NCBI GenBank assembly: GCA_964553715.1
Contig: CAZKKY010000009.1
Coordinates: forward strand, 1-42,113
Direction of reading: 5' to 3'
Source: JAGOJE01 sp964553715
GTDB lineage: Bacteria > Pseudomonadota > Alphaproteobacteria > Rickettsiales > Rickettsiaceae
Length of the DNA: 42,113 nucleotides
Both the position numbers and the translations under genes were made by a program. A model generated the notes under the pieces. It was not told the origin of the DNA. It did no database searches and saw nothing but the letters and a program-made list of their open reading frames with translations. Below, one piece after another: positions 16,811 to 26,345 of the stretch; positions within the stretch are counted from its first letter, which is position 1, and every line of letters begins with the position of its first letter.

Positions 16811-17902
16811 TTACATTGCTTTATCAATGGTGAAATATTGATTTCCAGACTTTTGGATTATATCATACTTACGCACTGCTATACCATTTTCAAATTTTAT
16901 ATAACCAGATACTCCTTTATAAACTTCTTTAGAATTAAGCCTTGCAAGGAACAACGGGTGGTCTAGCCCGTACCCAATATATTGAGAAGTCATACGTCCA
17001 AGATCATAGGCGAGCAAATCTAAAAAAGTTAAATGATTGATTCCTAAAATTTCTTTTGCATTAATATTTAGATTATTATCTAAATAATTCAAAGTGCCAG
17101 TAAATGTGAAATTGACATTTTTATCTAGTTCTATATCTATACGCCCATCCCCTGCAATAATAGCCTTATTATCTAAATTGCGATCTTTAAGAGCATAAAG
17201 CACAGATTTTATCTCCATAGACTGGTCAGAAATGTAAATCACAGGTTTTAATGAGTCAGGATCTTCATTGATTTTATCTACAATTTTTGCTACCTCATCA
17301 CTAGCTCTTATAATATCTTGCTCAGAAGCATAATATTCTGTATGTATATTAGCATCTTTTTCGCTAGCTATAGTTTTTACAATATTAGTAATTGTCTCTG
17401 AATAATTAGTTTTTGGAAGCAGAAGAATAATATCTTGATGATCTTTTGATAAAAAATAATTTATAATACGTTCTGTTTGTTTCATTGGCGCATGACCAAA
17501 GACGTATATGTCACTAGATGCAAGGACAGGATTATTTGATAGTGTAATTAAAGTGATATTATTTTCTTCTGCTTTATCTATAACGCTTGCGGTTACTTCA
17601 GCAAACATAGGTCCTAAAACAATTTTAGTTTTCTTCTTTATGATCTTATCCATCATATTTTGTGCTACTTCTTTATTTGGAGCATCATATGTAGTTAGAT
17701 TAATATGGCCTTGCAAACCATCTTCAAGGCCCATCGCCATAATAGAAGATAGCCTTTTACCTTGATCACCATTTGTGCCAGTAGTAGGCATTAATATAGC
17801 AACATCTATTTTTGAGATTTTTTTATCATTAGAACTGCAGCTAAATAATAGAAATGATAATAAAATAATGCATATGAAACTATTTTGCCTTATATTCCTC
17901 AT
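16811..17902 (-). CDS. LpoA-like lipoprotein, penicillin-binding protein activator
   Basis: A lipoprotein signal (RNIRQN, hydrophobic core, LLFS before Cys) leads into a periplasmic-binding-protein type I fold with VAILMPTTG near the start and KIVLGPMFAEV later. The family includes LpoA, the outer-membrane activator of PBP1A, and alphaproteobacterial relatives. I choose ATG 17902-17900 because it gives a canonical lipoprotein leader; an in-frame GTG at 17914-17912 would add four residues. Head-to-head placement with rsmI, as in E. coli (yraL/yraM), supports the identity. Only about 24 bases separate the two starts, so their promoters must lie inside or overlap the genes. The Cys lipidation site is about residue 22 from this start. 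Confidence 0.82.
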   Translation of the reverse strand: MRNIRQNSFICIILLSFLLFSCSSNDKKISKIDVAILMPTTGTNGDQGKRLSSIMAMGLEDGLQGHINLTTYDAPNKEVAQNMMDKIIKKKTKIVLGPMFAEVTASVIDKAEENNITLITLSNNPVLASSDIYVFGHAPMKQTERIINYFLSKDHQDIILLLPKTNYSETITNIVKTIASEKDANIHTEYYASEQDIIRASDEVAKIVDKINEDPDSLKPVIYISDQSMEIKSVLYALKDRNLDNKAIIAGDGRIDIELDKNVNFTFTGTLNYLDNNLNINAKEILGINHLTFLDLLAYDLGRMTSQYIGYGLDHPLFLARLNSKEVYKGVSGYIKFENGIAVRKYDIIQKSGNQYFTIDKAM

Positions 17903-17926
17903 AAGTAAACTCACAATCTATATATA

Positions 17927-18763
17927 ATGAAACTACAACCAGGACTATATATCATATCAACACCTATAGGCAATATGTTAGATATTACATATAGAGCTAT
18001 TGAGACTATGAAAAACTCTGATTACATTTTTTCTGAAGATACCAGAGTGACAAAAAAATTACTAGAAAAACATCAAATTACAGCAAAATTATCTGTATAT
18101 AATGATCATAGCGATGAAGAAGTACGAAATTATATTAAAAACTTAATAAATAGCGGATCTGTTGTTAGTCTGGTATCTGATGCAGGCACTCCTCTGATTT
18201 CTGACCCGGGATATAAACTAGTAAGAGATTTACAAAATGAAGGGCTGTTTGTTGATATAGCGCCCGGAGTAAGCTCTCCTATTGCAGCTCTTACACTTTC
18301 AGGCCTTCCAAGCGATAGATTTATGTTTTTAGGATTCCTTCCAAAAACTATAGAATCGAAAAGAAAAATCTTTACAGAATTAGAAAATCTAAAAGCAACT
18401 TTGATTTTTTTTGAATCTCCAAATCGCTTAACTTCAAGCTTAGAAGTAGCTCTTGAAGTTTTGTCAGATAGAGAAGCAGTAGTAGCACGAGAAATTACAA
18501 AATTATACCAAACAATCAAAAGAGGTAAAATATCACAGTTACTTGATTTCTTTTTGAATAATCAAGCAAAAGGGGAAATAGTTTTATTAATATCTGGAGA
18601 AAAAGTAGAAATAAAAATAGATGATTTAGAAGAAGAAATTAAAGATTTGATAAATAGTGATTTAAAAACAAAAGGTATAGTAACAATGTTACATAAAAAA
18701 TATCCGCAATATAATAAAACATTTATATACAATGCTGTTAAAATTCATAAAATAGGTAAATAA
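17927..18763 (+). CDS. rsmI: 16S rRNA (cytidine-1402-2'-O)-methyltransferase
   Basis: The 278-residue enzyme belongs to the tetrapyrrole-methylase fold. Hallmarks are GLYIISTPIGNMLDITYRA (7-25), the SAM loop SLVSDAGTPLISDPGYKLV (about 83-101) and IAPGVSSPIAAL. A small C-terminal HTH-like domain (about 228-278) ends the protein. RsmI methylates the ribose of C1402 in the decoding centre. It is followed 26 bases later by a histidine kinase and then by cell-wall genes. Confidence 0.93.
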   Translation: MKLQPGLYIISTPIGNMLDITYRAIETMKNSDYIFSEDTRVTKKLLEKHQITAKLSVYNDHSDEEVRNYIKNLINSGSVVSLVSDAGTPLISDPGYKLVRDLQNEGLFVDIAPGVSSPIAALTLSGLPSDRFMFLGFLPKTIESKRKIFTELENLKATLIFFESPNRLTSSLEVALEVLSDREAVVAREITKLYQTIKRGKISQLLDFFLNNQAKGEIVLLISGEKVEIKIDDLEEEIKDLINSDLKTKGIVTMLHKKYPQYNKTFIYNAVKIHKIGK

Positions 18764-18789
18764 CAAGAACACTATATTCAATTAATAAT

Positions 18790-20529
18790 ATGAAACATAT
18801 AGATCAGGAATATCTGGAAGATTCTAGCGATTATGATGTCAATGTAAGAATGATAGCATTTTCTGTAGTAACTATTGTTCTTATTCTTGTTGCGATATTT
18901 TTTATCAAAACTTATTCCAATCAAAAGCAAAGCGCAATTCATGATATGCACATAGAATGGGATAAGCTAGAAACATTTTGTCAAGAAAGGCTAGACCACA
19001 CAGAATATATATTAAATTTACTTGCTATACAGATAAAAGAAAATCCTGATGATTTTGGGTATGTACAAGATATTTTTGAATTCTACATTAATAGCCAAGA
19101 AATGAAAAAGCTATTTGATATTAAAGAATGTTTTTGGTTTCATGATTTACTCAATATCAAAGTAAGAAGCACAGCAAAAAATAATAAATATATATCTCAA
19201 TTTATTACTAATAAAGTTGAGTTTCCTGAAAAAGTAACCTATGGTATTAGTTCAAACGATGATACTATTCATGCTATAATAGGTATTAGGAACGAATCTA
19301 AGAAGTATGTAGGTTCCATAGTAGTAGATTTTGATCTTATAAACTTTACTCAAAATTTAGCATCACGCAAAAAACATGAATACACTAATTTTGCACTTAT
19401 TGGAGAAGGAAATAAAGTAATCATTCAGTCTAATGCTAGTATGTCTAATATAGGTTTAAAAGATGGATACGTTACAAACAAAAGACTTAAAGATATATTA
19501 GATAAAATAGGTTTTTACGAAGAAAATGATAAAGAATTTTCTTATCTTGACATGATAAATGGAGTAAATTATTACGTAAAAAAAATGCACGATCATCCTT
19601 TTATATTGCTAGTAAATATTGATCCAAAAGAAATCAAGAAAGATATCTTTAACAAAGTTCTTATGAAATTCATGGAAATTTCACTAGTAGCTCTTGGTTT
19701 TTTACTACTCATAATTACAATTTATAGAAGAGAAACTTGGCTGAGATCTAAAGCAGAAAGAGCTTCTTACATAGCAAATAGAGCCACAAAAGCTAAATCT
19801 GACTTTTTAGCATTTACAGCCCATGAAATAAGATCTCCACTAGGTTTTATTGTAACTGGCTCTGAAGTGATTCAAAAAAAGTTACTTGGCGATTTTCCTA
19901 TCGTATATAAAGAATATGTTGATGGTATAAATACTAATGCTCATTTGATTCTAGATTTCATAACAGATATTCTAGACGAAACACACATTATGGAAAATAA
20001 TTTTAGCATTATAAATAGTGTTTGTAGCATTAAAGAGATTATAAATAACTCTATTAAAATTAATCAATCAAAGTTAAAAGAAAAAAACTCTAAATTTAAT
20101 ATAAAAATAGACTCTGGTCTTCCAAAATTACTATGCGACCCTAGAAGAATACTACAAGTATTAAATAATCTTATTAGTAACGCAATTAAATATTCTTTTG
20201 AGAACAGCACAATATCTATTTTAGCAAAAATGGAAAATTGCTGTCTATGTGTTTATATTATAGATCAAGGGATTGGTATGAATTCCGAAGAAATTAAAAT
20301 AGCACTTACAAAATATGGTACAGTACATAATAAAAAGAATTTTCAATTCATAGAATCTTATGGCCTTGGTTTACCTATTGTAAAAATGCTTCTTGACGCC
20401 CATGATTCAGATTTATTAATAGAAAGCCAGGTAAATATTGGCACTACAATAAAAATCACTTTCCCTAAATATAAGCTTGTTTATGGAAAAAAAATATCTA
20501 ACCTAGATAAAGAAAATAATGGACAGTAA
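18790..20529 (+). CDS. Membrane sensor histidine kinase
   Basis: Two membrane segments (about 21-40 and 294-312) frame an extracytoplasmic sensor region of about 250 residues that looks like a Cache/CHASE-type ligand domain (GIRNESKKYVGSIVVDFDLINF; YYVKKMHDHPFILLVNIDP). The cytoplasmic half has a HisKA dimerisation helix with phospho-acceptor His345 in FLAFTAHEIRSPLGF and an HATPase domain with N box (NNLISNAIKYS, 459-469), G1 DQGIGM (492-497) and G2 GLGLPIVKML (525-534). No response regulator is adjacent. Its end overlaps rodA by 11 bases, which ties its translation to the cell-elongation genes. The signal sensed is unknown. Confidence 0.88.
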   Translation: MKHIDQEYLEDSSDYDVNVRMIAFSVVTIVLILVAIFFIKTYSNQKQSAIHDMHIEWDKLETFCQERLDHTEYILNLLAIQIKENPDDFGYVQDIFEFYINSQEMKKLFDIKECFWFHDLLNIKVRSTAKNNKYISQFITNKVEFPEKVTYGISSNDDTIHAIIGIRNESKKYVGSIVVDFDLINFTQNLASRKKHEYTNFALIGEGNKVIIQSNASMSNIGLKDGYVTNKRLKDILDKIGFYEENDKEFSYLDMINGVNYYVKKMHDHPFILLVNIDPKEIKKDIFNKVLMKFMEISLVALGFLLLIITIYRRETWLRSKAERASYIANRATKAKSDFLAFTAHEIRSPLGFIVTGSEVIQKKLLGDFPIVYKEYVDGINTNAHLILDFITDILDETHIMENNFSIINSVCSIKEIINNSIKINQSKLKEKNSKFNIKIDSGLPKLLCDPRRILQVLNNLISNAIKYSFENSTISILAKMENCCLCVYIIDQGIGMNSEEIKIALTKYGTVHNKKNFQFIESYGLGLPIVKMLLDAHDSDLLIESQVNIGTTIKITFPKYKLVYGKKISNLDKENNGQ

Positions 20530-21646
20530 CCTTTCTTATGTAATATCTATCCTGCAGGGGAAATTAAGAATGTTACCTTTAAACATTCTTAGCTTAGTTA
20601 CTCTAATTAGTATGTTTGGAATATTGATATTATATTCTGCTGCTGGTGGTAACTGGAACCCTTGGGCATACAAGCAACTTTGTACATTTTTAATGTTTCT
20701 TCCTATCTCTATAATAATAGCATTGATAGACTTACGAATAATATTTCGCTATGCATTTATTCCTTACATTTTAGTTATGGTACTACTTATATTAGTAGAA
20801 GCTTTTGGAATAACTGCTATGGGAGGAAAAAGATGGATAGAGATTGGATCTATTAGACTTCAACCTGCCGAGCTTGCAAAAATTGCTATTGTACTATTTT
20901 TAGCTAAATATTTTCATCAATTACCAAAAAATGATATTGATAAAACAAAAAGCTTAATAATACCATTGATAGCTATATTTATTCCTATAGCGTTAGTTAT
21001 AAAACAACCAGATCTAGGTACTGGATTACTTACTTTAATGGTTAGCGCTGTAGTGTTTTTTGCTTTTGGAGTTAGTATATGGAAGTTTCTTGTGGTTGGA
21101 ATTTCTGCGCTTGCTATCATGCCACTTGTATGGTCATTTTTATACGATTATCAAAAGAAAAGAGTGATGGTATTTTTAAATCCAGAATTAGATCCTTTAG
21201 ATTCAGGATATAATATCATTCAATCGAAAATAGCCATTGGATCTGGAGGTTTTTGGGGAAAAGGTATAGCTATGGGCACACAAAGCCTTTTATCATTTTT
21301 ACCAGAACATCAAACTGATTTTATTTTTGCTACCCTAACAGAGAATTTAGGATTTGTAGGTGGTTTTATATTACTTGTATTATACTTTTTGTTACTAATA
21401 TCTTCTCTTGCTATTGCCATTAATGCACGCAGCGTTTTTGGAAAATTGATAGCTGTTGGAATTGCTGGTATATTTTTCTTTCATGCTTTTATTAATATAT
21501 CTATGGTTATGGGTATGGCGCCTGTTGTTGGAATTCCTCTGCCACTCATTTCTTATGGTGGCACTATGATGGCATCAATGCTTTGTGGATTCGGCCTAAT
21601 AATGAACATACATATAAATAAGCATCTTGTAATTAGCAGTAAGTAA
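20519..21646 (+). CDS. rodA: Rod-shape SEDS glycosyltransferase RodA
   Basis: A 375-residue polytopic membrane protein of the SEDS family (RodA/FtsW/SpoVE), with about ten hydrophobic segments. Diagnostic pieces are AMGGKRWIEIGSIRLQPAELAKIA, KQPDLGTG, FLPEHQTDFIFATLTENLGF and VVGIPLPLISYGGT. It polymerises lipid II into glycan strands for lateral wall growth and works with PBP2, encoded two genes on. The company of mreD and mrdA points to RodA rather than FtsW. The gene starts within the kinase gene. Confidence 0.93.
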   Translation: MDSNLSYVISILQGKLRMLPLNILSLVTLISMFGILILYSAAGGNWNPWAYKQLCTFLMFLPISIIIALIDLRIIFRYAFIPYILVMVLLILVEAFGITAMGGKRWIEIGSIRLQPAELAKIAIVLFLAKYFHQLPKNDIDKTKSLIIPLIAIFIPIALVIKQPDLGTGLLTLMVSAVVFFAFGVSIWKFLVVGISALAIMPLVWSFLYDYQKKRVMVFLNPELDPLDSGYNIIQSKIAIGSGGFWGKGIAMGTQSLLSFLPEHQTDFIFATLTENLGFVGGFILLVLYFLLLISSLAIAINARSVFGKLIAVGIAGIFFFHAFINISMVMGMAPVVGIPLPLISYGGTMMASMLCGFGLIMNIHINKHLVISSK

Positions 21647-21647
21647 T

Positions 21648-22139
21648 ATGGCAAGACATCTGATTTTCTCATTATTGTTGTATATAGTAACATTTGTAGT
21701 TACTACAATTCCCCTAGCAATGATAAAATTAAATATCAGCACAGATATAATTCCAATTTTTGAATTATATATAATTTATTTTTCTGTATTATATTACCCT
21801 GTTTCTATATTACAGATATTTATCTATGGCTTTTTTGTAGATGAAATATACGGGTCTCTATCTGGACTACATTCTACATTATTTATAACAGGCGCCATAA
21901 TATTATCGAAAGTAAGATTCTTAATAGTTCCTAAAAAACCTCTATCAAGTTTTTTCGGATTTAGTATATTAACCATAATTTTTGCTATGTCTAAATATCT
22001 AATATTAGTATATATTTTTGGTTATTATGCATCTTTATTAAAAATTAGCCTACAGGTATGCAATACTATACTGTTATACCCTATGGCATATTTTCTATTT
22101 TCTAAAATATTAAAAATTCACGAACTTTATGTTAAATAA
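21648..22139 (+). CDS. mreD: Rod-shape determining protein MreD
   Basis: A small (163 residues) and very hydrophobic protein with about five membrane helices, in the size and layout of MreD. Sequence conservation in this family is weak; the short loop GFFVDEIYGSLSGLHS (64-79) is the best-conserved part. Position between rodA (1-base gap) and PBP2 (11-base overlap) supports the call. MreD links the cytoskeletal MreB-MreC system to the wall-synthesis enzymes. mreB and mreC are not in this window. Confidence 0.82.
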   Translation: MARHLIFSLLLYIVTFVVTTIPLAMIKLNISTDIIPIFELYIIYFSVLYYPVSILQIFIYGFFVDEIYGSLSGLHSTLFITGAIILSKVRFLIVPKKPLSSFFGFSILTIIFAMSKYLILVYIFGYYASLLKISLQVCNTILLYPMAYFLFSKILKIHELYVK

Positions 22140-23904
22140 AGAATCACTACACAATCATCTCATTACACGCAGAGCTTTTATATTAGGAGGGTGCGGTGGA
22201 GTCGCTTTTTCTCTTTTAGCTTCTAGAATGTTTTACATGCAAATTGTAAAATCTGATGATTATAAGTTATTATCTGACAATAACCGTATTAACCCTATTA
22301 TAATACACCCTTTAAGAGGCGACATTTTTGACTGCAAAGGACGTTTATTAGCTGGAAGCAGTACCGCCTTTTACTTGATTCTTGATAAACATCAAAACAA
22401 AAACTACAAAGAATCCCTAGAGCGATTATATCAAATTCTAGATCTAAATGAAGATGAGTGTAACATTATAAAACAACGTATTAACAAATATGGTTTAAAA
22501 ATTCCTATCTCTATTATGGATAATATTCCTTGGTTTAGGGTAGCATTAATTGAAGAGAATATAGCGCATCTACCTGGTCTATATGTAGAGGTGGGTCAGT
22601 TACGAAAATATAATTACAATGATGTTTTTACTCATGTAATTGGATATACAGGAATTCTAAATGAAGAAGAGAAACAAGAGATCGCTCTAAACAATATAGG
22701 AAATTTCAATGTTGGTAAAAATGGAGTTGAAAAATATTACGATAAAATTTTACGCGGTAATTTTGGCATCAAAAAAATGGAGGTCAATGCTAATGGACGT
22801 TATATAAGAGAATTATCAAATCAAGAAAGCGAAAAAGGACAACCAATTAACCTTAATATAGACGCCTCATTACAAGAAACGATTTTTAACTTATTGCCTA
22901 AAACTGGAGCCTCAGCGATAGTAATGGATGTACATAACGGACGGATATTATCTGCAGTATCTAGCCCCTCTTTTGATCCTAATAAATTTGTTAAAAAAAT
23001 TAGCCCGGAAGATTGGAAAAATTTAAATAACAATCCTTATCATCCTTTATTAAATCGTATATCACAAGGCACATATCCACCAGGATCGATATTCAAACTA
23101 ATTACTGTACTTGCTGCGCTTGAACATGGGATGGACCCTAACACAAAAGTAGATTGTGCTAAAGGTGCATCAGCACTGGGAAATAGTTTCTATAGATGCT
23201 GGAATTTGCATGGCCATGGCCCACTTGATATGAAAGAAGCAATAAAACATTCCTGCAATGCTTATATGTATAAAATTATAAAAACAATTGGGGGAGAAAA
23301 AGTTCTGGAACTTGCCAAAAAACTTGGATTTGGTAATATTACAGGGATAGATCTACCATCAGAAAGCGCTGGATTTGTACCGAGTTCTGATTGGAAAAAA
23401 CGTAGATTTAAAAAGGACTGGCAAATTGGTGATAGTTTAAATATTGGAATAGGCCAAGGAGCCCTACTAGTAACTACTATACAGCTTGCAAGGTTTGGAA
23501 GCATTATAGCAAGCAAGGGAAAATTATGCACTCCAAGCATTCTAGGTCAAAGAGACGTAACTCAACTTGATATTAATCAAGCACATTTTGATTTTCTACA
23601 TGAGGCAATGTTTGATGTTATAAATAGCGCAGGAGGAACTGCTTATAATAAACGAGTGTTAGACCCTAATTGGTCTTTCTCTGGCAAAACAGGGACTTCT
23701 CAAGTACAGGCTAAAAAAGGAAACCAGGATTTAAACAATGTAAAGTTTTCTGGAAGAAACCATGCATTGTTTTTAGGTTTTACTCCATCTCATAATCCTA
23801 AATATTCTATAATGGTAGTTGTAGACCATGGTGGATCTGGCGCTAGTGCTGCAGCGCCAATAGCAAGAGATATAACTATAGAACTTAGTAAGCTTAATAG
23901 CTAG
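22129..23904 (+). CDS. mrdA: Penicillin-binding protein 2 (elongation transpeptidase)
   Basis: The 591-residue class B PBP has one N-terminal membrane helix (about 17-38), a pedestal/dimerisation region (about 55-230) and the transpeptidase domain. Catalytic motifs are SIFK (Ser320-Lys323), SCN (375-377) and KTG (520-522). The pedestal phrase HPLRGDIFDCKGRLLA is typical. It crosslinks peptidoglycan made by RodA during side-wall growth. The complete catalytic set argues for real peptidoglycan synthesis in this organism. It is the last gene of the rsmI-to-mrdA row. Confidence 0.95.
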   Translation: MLNKESLHNHLITRRAFILGGCGGVAFSLLASRMFYMQIVKSDDYKLLSDNNRINPIIIHPLRGDIFDCKGRLLAGSSTAFYLILDKHQNKNYKESLERLYQILDLNEDECNIIKQRINKYGLKIPISIMDNIPWFRVALIEENIAHLPGLYVEVGQLRKYNYNDVFTHVIGYTGILNEEEKQEIALNNIGNFNVGKNGVEKYYDKILRGNFGIKKMEVNANGRYIRELSNQESEKGQPINLNIDASLQETIFNLLPKTGASAIVMDVHNGRILSAVSSPSFDPNKFVKKISPEDWKNLNNNPYHPLLNRISQGTYPPGSIFKLITVLAALEHGMDPNTKVDCAKGASALGNSFYRCWNLHGHGPLDMKEAIKHSCNAYMYKIIKTIGGEKVLELAKKLGFGNITGIDLPSESAGFVPSSDWKKRRFKKDWQIGDSLNIGIGQGALLVTTIQLARFGSIIASKGKLCTPSILGQRDVTQLDINQAHFDFLHEAMFDVINSAGGTAYNKRVLDPNWSFSGKTGTSQVQAKKGNQDLNNVKFSGRNHALFLGFTPSHNPKYSIMVVVDHGGSGASAAAPIARDITIELSKLNS

Positions 23905-24054
23905 ATTTCATAGTTAAACTTATTATCATTAAGAAAAAAGGAACTGATGAATTAGTACTTATAAAGGTGCAAATTCATAGTGTTTTTAACTCTAAAATTG
24001 CTATAAAAATAATCCGATTTGTTTACTTAATGAAATTTATCTGATATAGGTAGA

Positions 24055-24088
24055 TAAGGATACGATATCTTTATAATTACTATCCTTA
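24055..24088 (+). repeat. Inverted repeat just upstream of the antiporter genes
   Basis: TAAGGATA (24055-24062) and TATCCTTA (24081-24088) form an 8-bp perfect inverted repeat with an 18-base loop, ending 2 bases before the ATG at 24091. It could be an operator or an RNA hairpin that hides that start. Chance occurrence in AT-rich DNA is possible. Confidence 0.3.
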
Positions 24089-24090
24089 AT

Positions 24091-24522
24091 ATGTTATCAA
24101 TATTAAAATTAAAGGAAAAAATTTTGCTAAGCAAATATTTAGTTTTAAAAACAATTAATAAATTCATTTTATCATTCATTATTTTTCTTGCTATATATAT
24201 ACAAATTTGTGGGGAGGACTCTCCTGGAGGTGGATTCCAGGCTGGTGTTATTTTCGCATCTGGTTTAATAATGTTAACACTAACATCAAATATTTCATAT
24301 AATAAAACAGATATGATAGTTTTAGGAGCTATTGGTCTAATGATATATTTTCTTACTGGCGCTGTCTCTTTATTGTATGGGAAGCAATTTTTAGATTATA
24401 ATATTCTTTCTACCTCTCATATTACTGGTCAAAAAATTGGCATTTTTGTTATTGAACTTGGTGTGGGCATTGCTGTATTTTCATCTATTTTGCTTATATA
24501 TATTTTATTTGATGAGGAATAA
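24091..24522 (+). CDS. mnhB: Mrp-type Na+/H+ antiporter subunit B
   Basis: A 143-residue membrane protein with about four helices. The family signature appears as IQICGEDSPGGGFQAGVIFASG (the SPGGGF box at about 44-49). In complete Mrp systems MrpB acts beside the large MrpA subunit in Na+/H+ exchange. The annotated ATG has no Shine-Dalgarno and sits at the foot of an inverted repeat; an in-frame TTG at 24124 preceded by AAAGGA (24111-24116) would give MLSKYLVLKTINK and may be the true start. Its stop abuts the next ATG. Confidence 0.8.
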   Translation: MLSILKLKEKILLSKYLVLKTINKFILSFIIFLAIYIQICGEDSPGGGFQAGVIFASGLIMLTLTSNISYNKTDMIVLGAIGLMIYFLTGAVSLLYGKQFLDYNILSTSHITGQKIGIFVIELGVGIAVFSSILLIYILFDEE

Positions 24523-24888
24523 ATGCATTATGGTTATTTAATATATATGGTTGCTACGATTATTTTATCTGGTGGATTATATATTATGATATCAAGTAAT
24601 AATTATATTAAAAAAATTATAGGACTTACGATTTTTCAGAATGGTATACTAATTTTTTATATATCCCTTGGTAAAATATCTAATGGTATAGTGCCAATAG
24701 ATCAAAAATTAGATATGGTAAAATATACAAGCCCTATACCTCATGTACTTATGTTAACAGCAATAGTTGTTGGGTTTGCTACTCTATCTGTTAGCCTTGG
24801 AATTGCTAGGATGATCAAGAAAGAATTTGATAGTTTGGATATATCCGTGATCAAAAAAAGCGAAAAATATCATAATAAGGTATTATGA
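24523..24888 (+). CDS. mnhC: Mrp-type Na+/H+ antiporter subunit C (NuoK-like)
   Basis: A 121-residue protein with three membrane helices, like NuoK of complex I. Recognisable pieces are KKIIGLTIFQNGILIFYIS and PIPHVLMLTAIVVGFATLS (the helix carrying the family's conserved PxPxALxLTAIVI-type motif). The C-terminal tail is charged and cytosolic. It starts directly after the MnhB stop and overlaps the next gene by 4 bases (ATGA). Confidence 0.85.
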   Translation: MHYGYLIYMVATIILSGGLYIMISSNNYIKKIIGLTIFQNGILIFYISLGKISNGIVPIDQKLDMVKYTSPIPHVLMLTAIVVGFATLSVSLGIARMIKKEFDSLDISVIKKSEKYHNKVL

Positions 24889-26345
24889 TGAAAGAATTTT
24901 TAGATCATCAATGGCCAATAATACAAGTTATCATTCCTTTATTTAGTGCATTATGCTCGGTGTTAGTAAGAAATAGCTATTATGCAAGGATTATAGCTTT
25001 TAGCACTTTGTTATTATGTGTTTTTATTAATATCTATGCGTTTTTTAATATCGAGATAGAGGTTAGATATGTTCTAGGAGGATTTTTATCTCCTTATGGA
25101 ATAGAATATAGAATAGATCATTTAAATCAGTTTATATTGTGTTTTGTTTCTTTAGTTTTTTTATTTTCTTTATCACTAAAAACTTATCTGTTAGAACAAT
25201 TAGAACAAACCATTGATCAATCAAAAAGCCATTTACTCTATAGCCTTATATTGTTTTGTTATACTGGTCTTAGCGGTATAGTCTCTACTAATGATTTATT
25301 TAATTTATATGTATTTTTAGAAATATTTTCCTTATCTAGTTATGCATTATTATGCCAAGGTAGAGATAAAAGATGTTTGATTGGTGCTTTAGATTATTTA
25401 ATTTTAGGCACTATTGGAGCAAGTTTCATTCTAATAGCTATAGGTATAATTTTTGGATTAACAGGCAGCCTTAATATAGATGATATCTATATTAGGCTTG
25501 AGAATATCTATAATTCAAGAATTTTAGCTTTAGGGATTTTCCTTTTTATAACTGGATGTTTGCTCAAAATCGCTTTAATGCCTGTGCATTTCTGGATGAT
25601 TAGCGCTTACAGCTTTGCTTCGCCTATATTATTAACATTTTTAGGTGGTGTATCTTCGGTTATAGGATTTTATATACTGCTTCGTTTCATTTATTTCGCG
25701 ATAGATTACGATGTAATATATATGAATTATTTTGGAGTAATTATAAAATATTTATCACTATTTTCTATAATAATAGGCTCCTATTGCGCATTAAAAAGAA
25801 ACACTTTACGCAAAATCATTTTATACTCAGCAACAGCTCAGATAGGTTATGCATCCTTATTGTTGTCTTATCAGTCAGCCCAGATGGTATCCATAGCTTT
25901 GTCATATATAATAGCTGATGGATTAACAAAGGTATCTTTATTTACCTATAGTAATTTTGAATTTTATGATAACGAGTCCAACATTAAACCAAAAAGCAGC
26001 AACAAATCCCTTGTCTATCTATTTTTTATTCTACTAATTTTTACGCTTCTTTCTAATGCATCTATGCCTTTTACTATAGGTTTTATTAATAAAGTAGAAC
26101 TGCTAATAGAAATGTTAAATAATGGGGAATATTTATCTTTTATTATTATAATTTTTGCTTCTGTAGCTTCTTTTAATTACAACTATAGAATTTTTAAAAT
26201 ATTTTATAATTTTCATATAAAGGTAGAATTGTCAGATATCTTGCAAATATCTATTCCCGTTTTGGCAGGAATAATTTTTCTTTGTTATAATAATCTATTC
26301 TTAGATTTTTTCTCAAATTTTTTTATGAATATAAAAAATGAATAA
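24885..26345 (+). CDS. mnhD: Mrp-type antiporter subunit D (NuoN/NuoM-like)
   Basis: A 486-residue ion-channel subunit with about 14 helices. Charged intramembrane residues of the proton path are present: Glu146 in LYVFLEIFSLSSYALL and Lys228 in GCLLKIALMPVHFWM. These residues are shared by antiporter-like subunits of complex I and Mrp. It should carry H+ or Na+ across the inner membrane as part of the complex. It overlaps the genes on both sides (4 and 8 bases), so the unit is tightly coupled. Confidence 0.85.
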   Translation: MMKEFLDHQWPIIQVIIPLFSALCSVLVRNSYYARIIAFSTLLLCVFINIYAFFNIEIEVRYVLGGFLSPYGIEYRIDHLNQFILCFVSLVFLFSLSLKTYLLEQLEQTIDQSKSHLLYSLILFCYTGLSGIVSTNDLFNLYVFLEIFSLSSYALLCQGRDKRCLIGALDYLILGTIGASFILIAIGIIFGLTGSLNIDDIYIRLENIYNSRILALGIFLFITGCLLKIALMPVHFWMISAYSFASPILLTFLGGVSSVIGFYILLRFIYFAIDYDVIYMNYFGVIIKYLSLFSIIIGSYCALKRNTLRKIILYSATAQIGYASLLLSYQSAQMVSIALSYIIADGLTKVSLFTYSNFEFYDNESNIKPKSSNKSLVYLFFILLIFTLLSNASMPFTIGFINKVELLIEMLNNGEYLSFIIIIFASVASFNYNYRIFKIFYNFHIKVELSDILQISIPVLAGIIFLCYNNLFLDFFSNFFMNIKNE

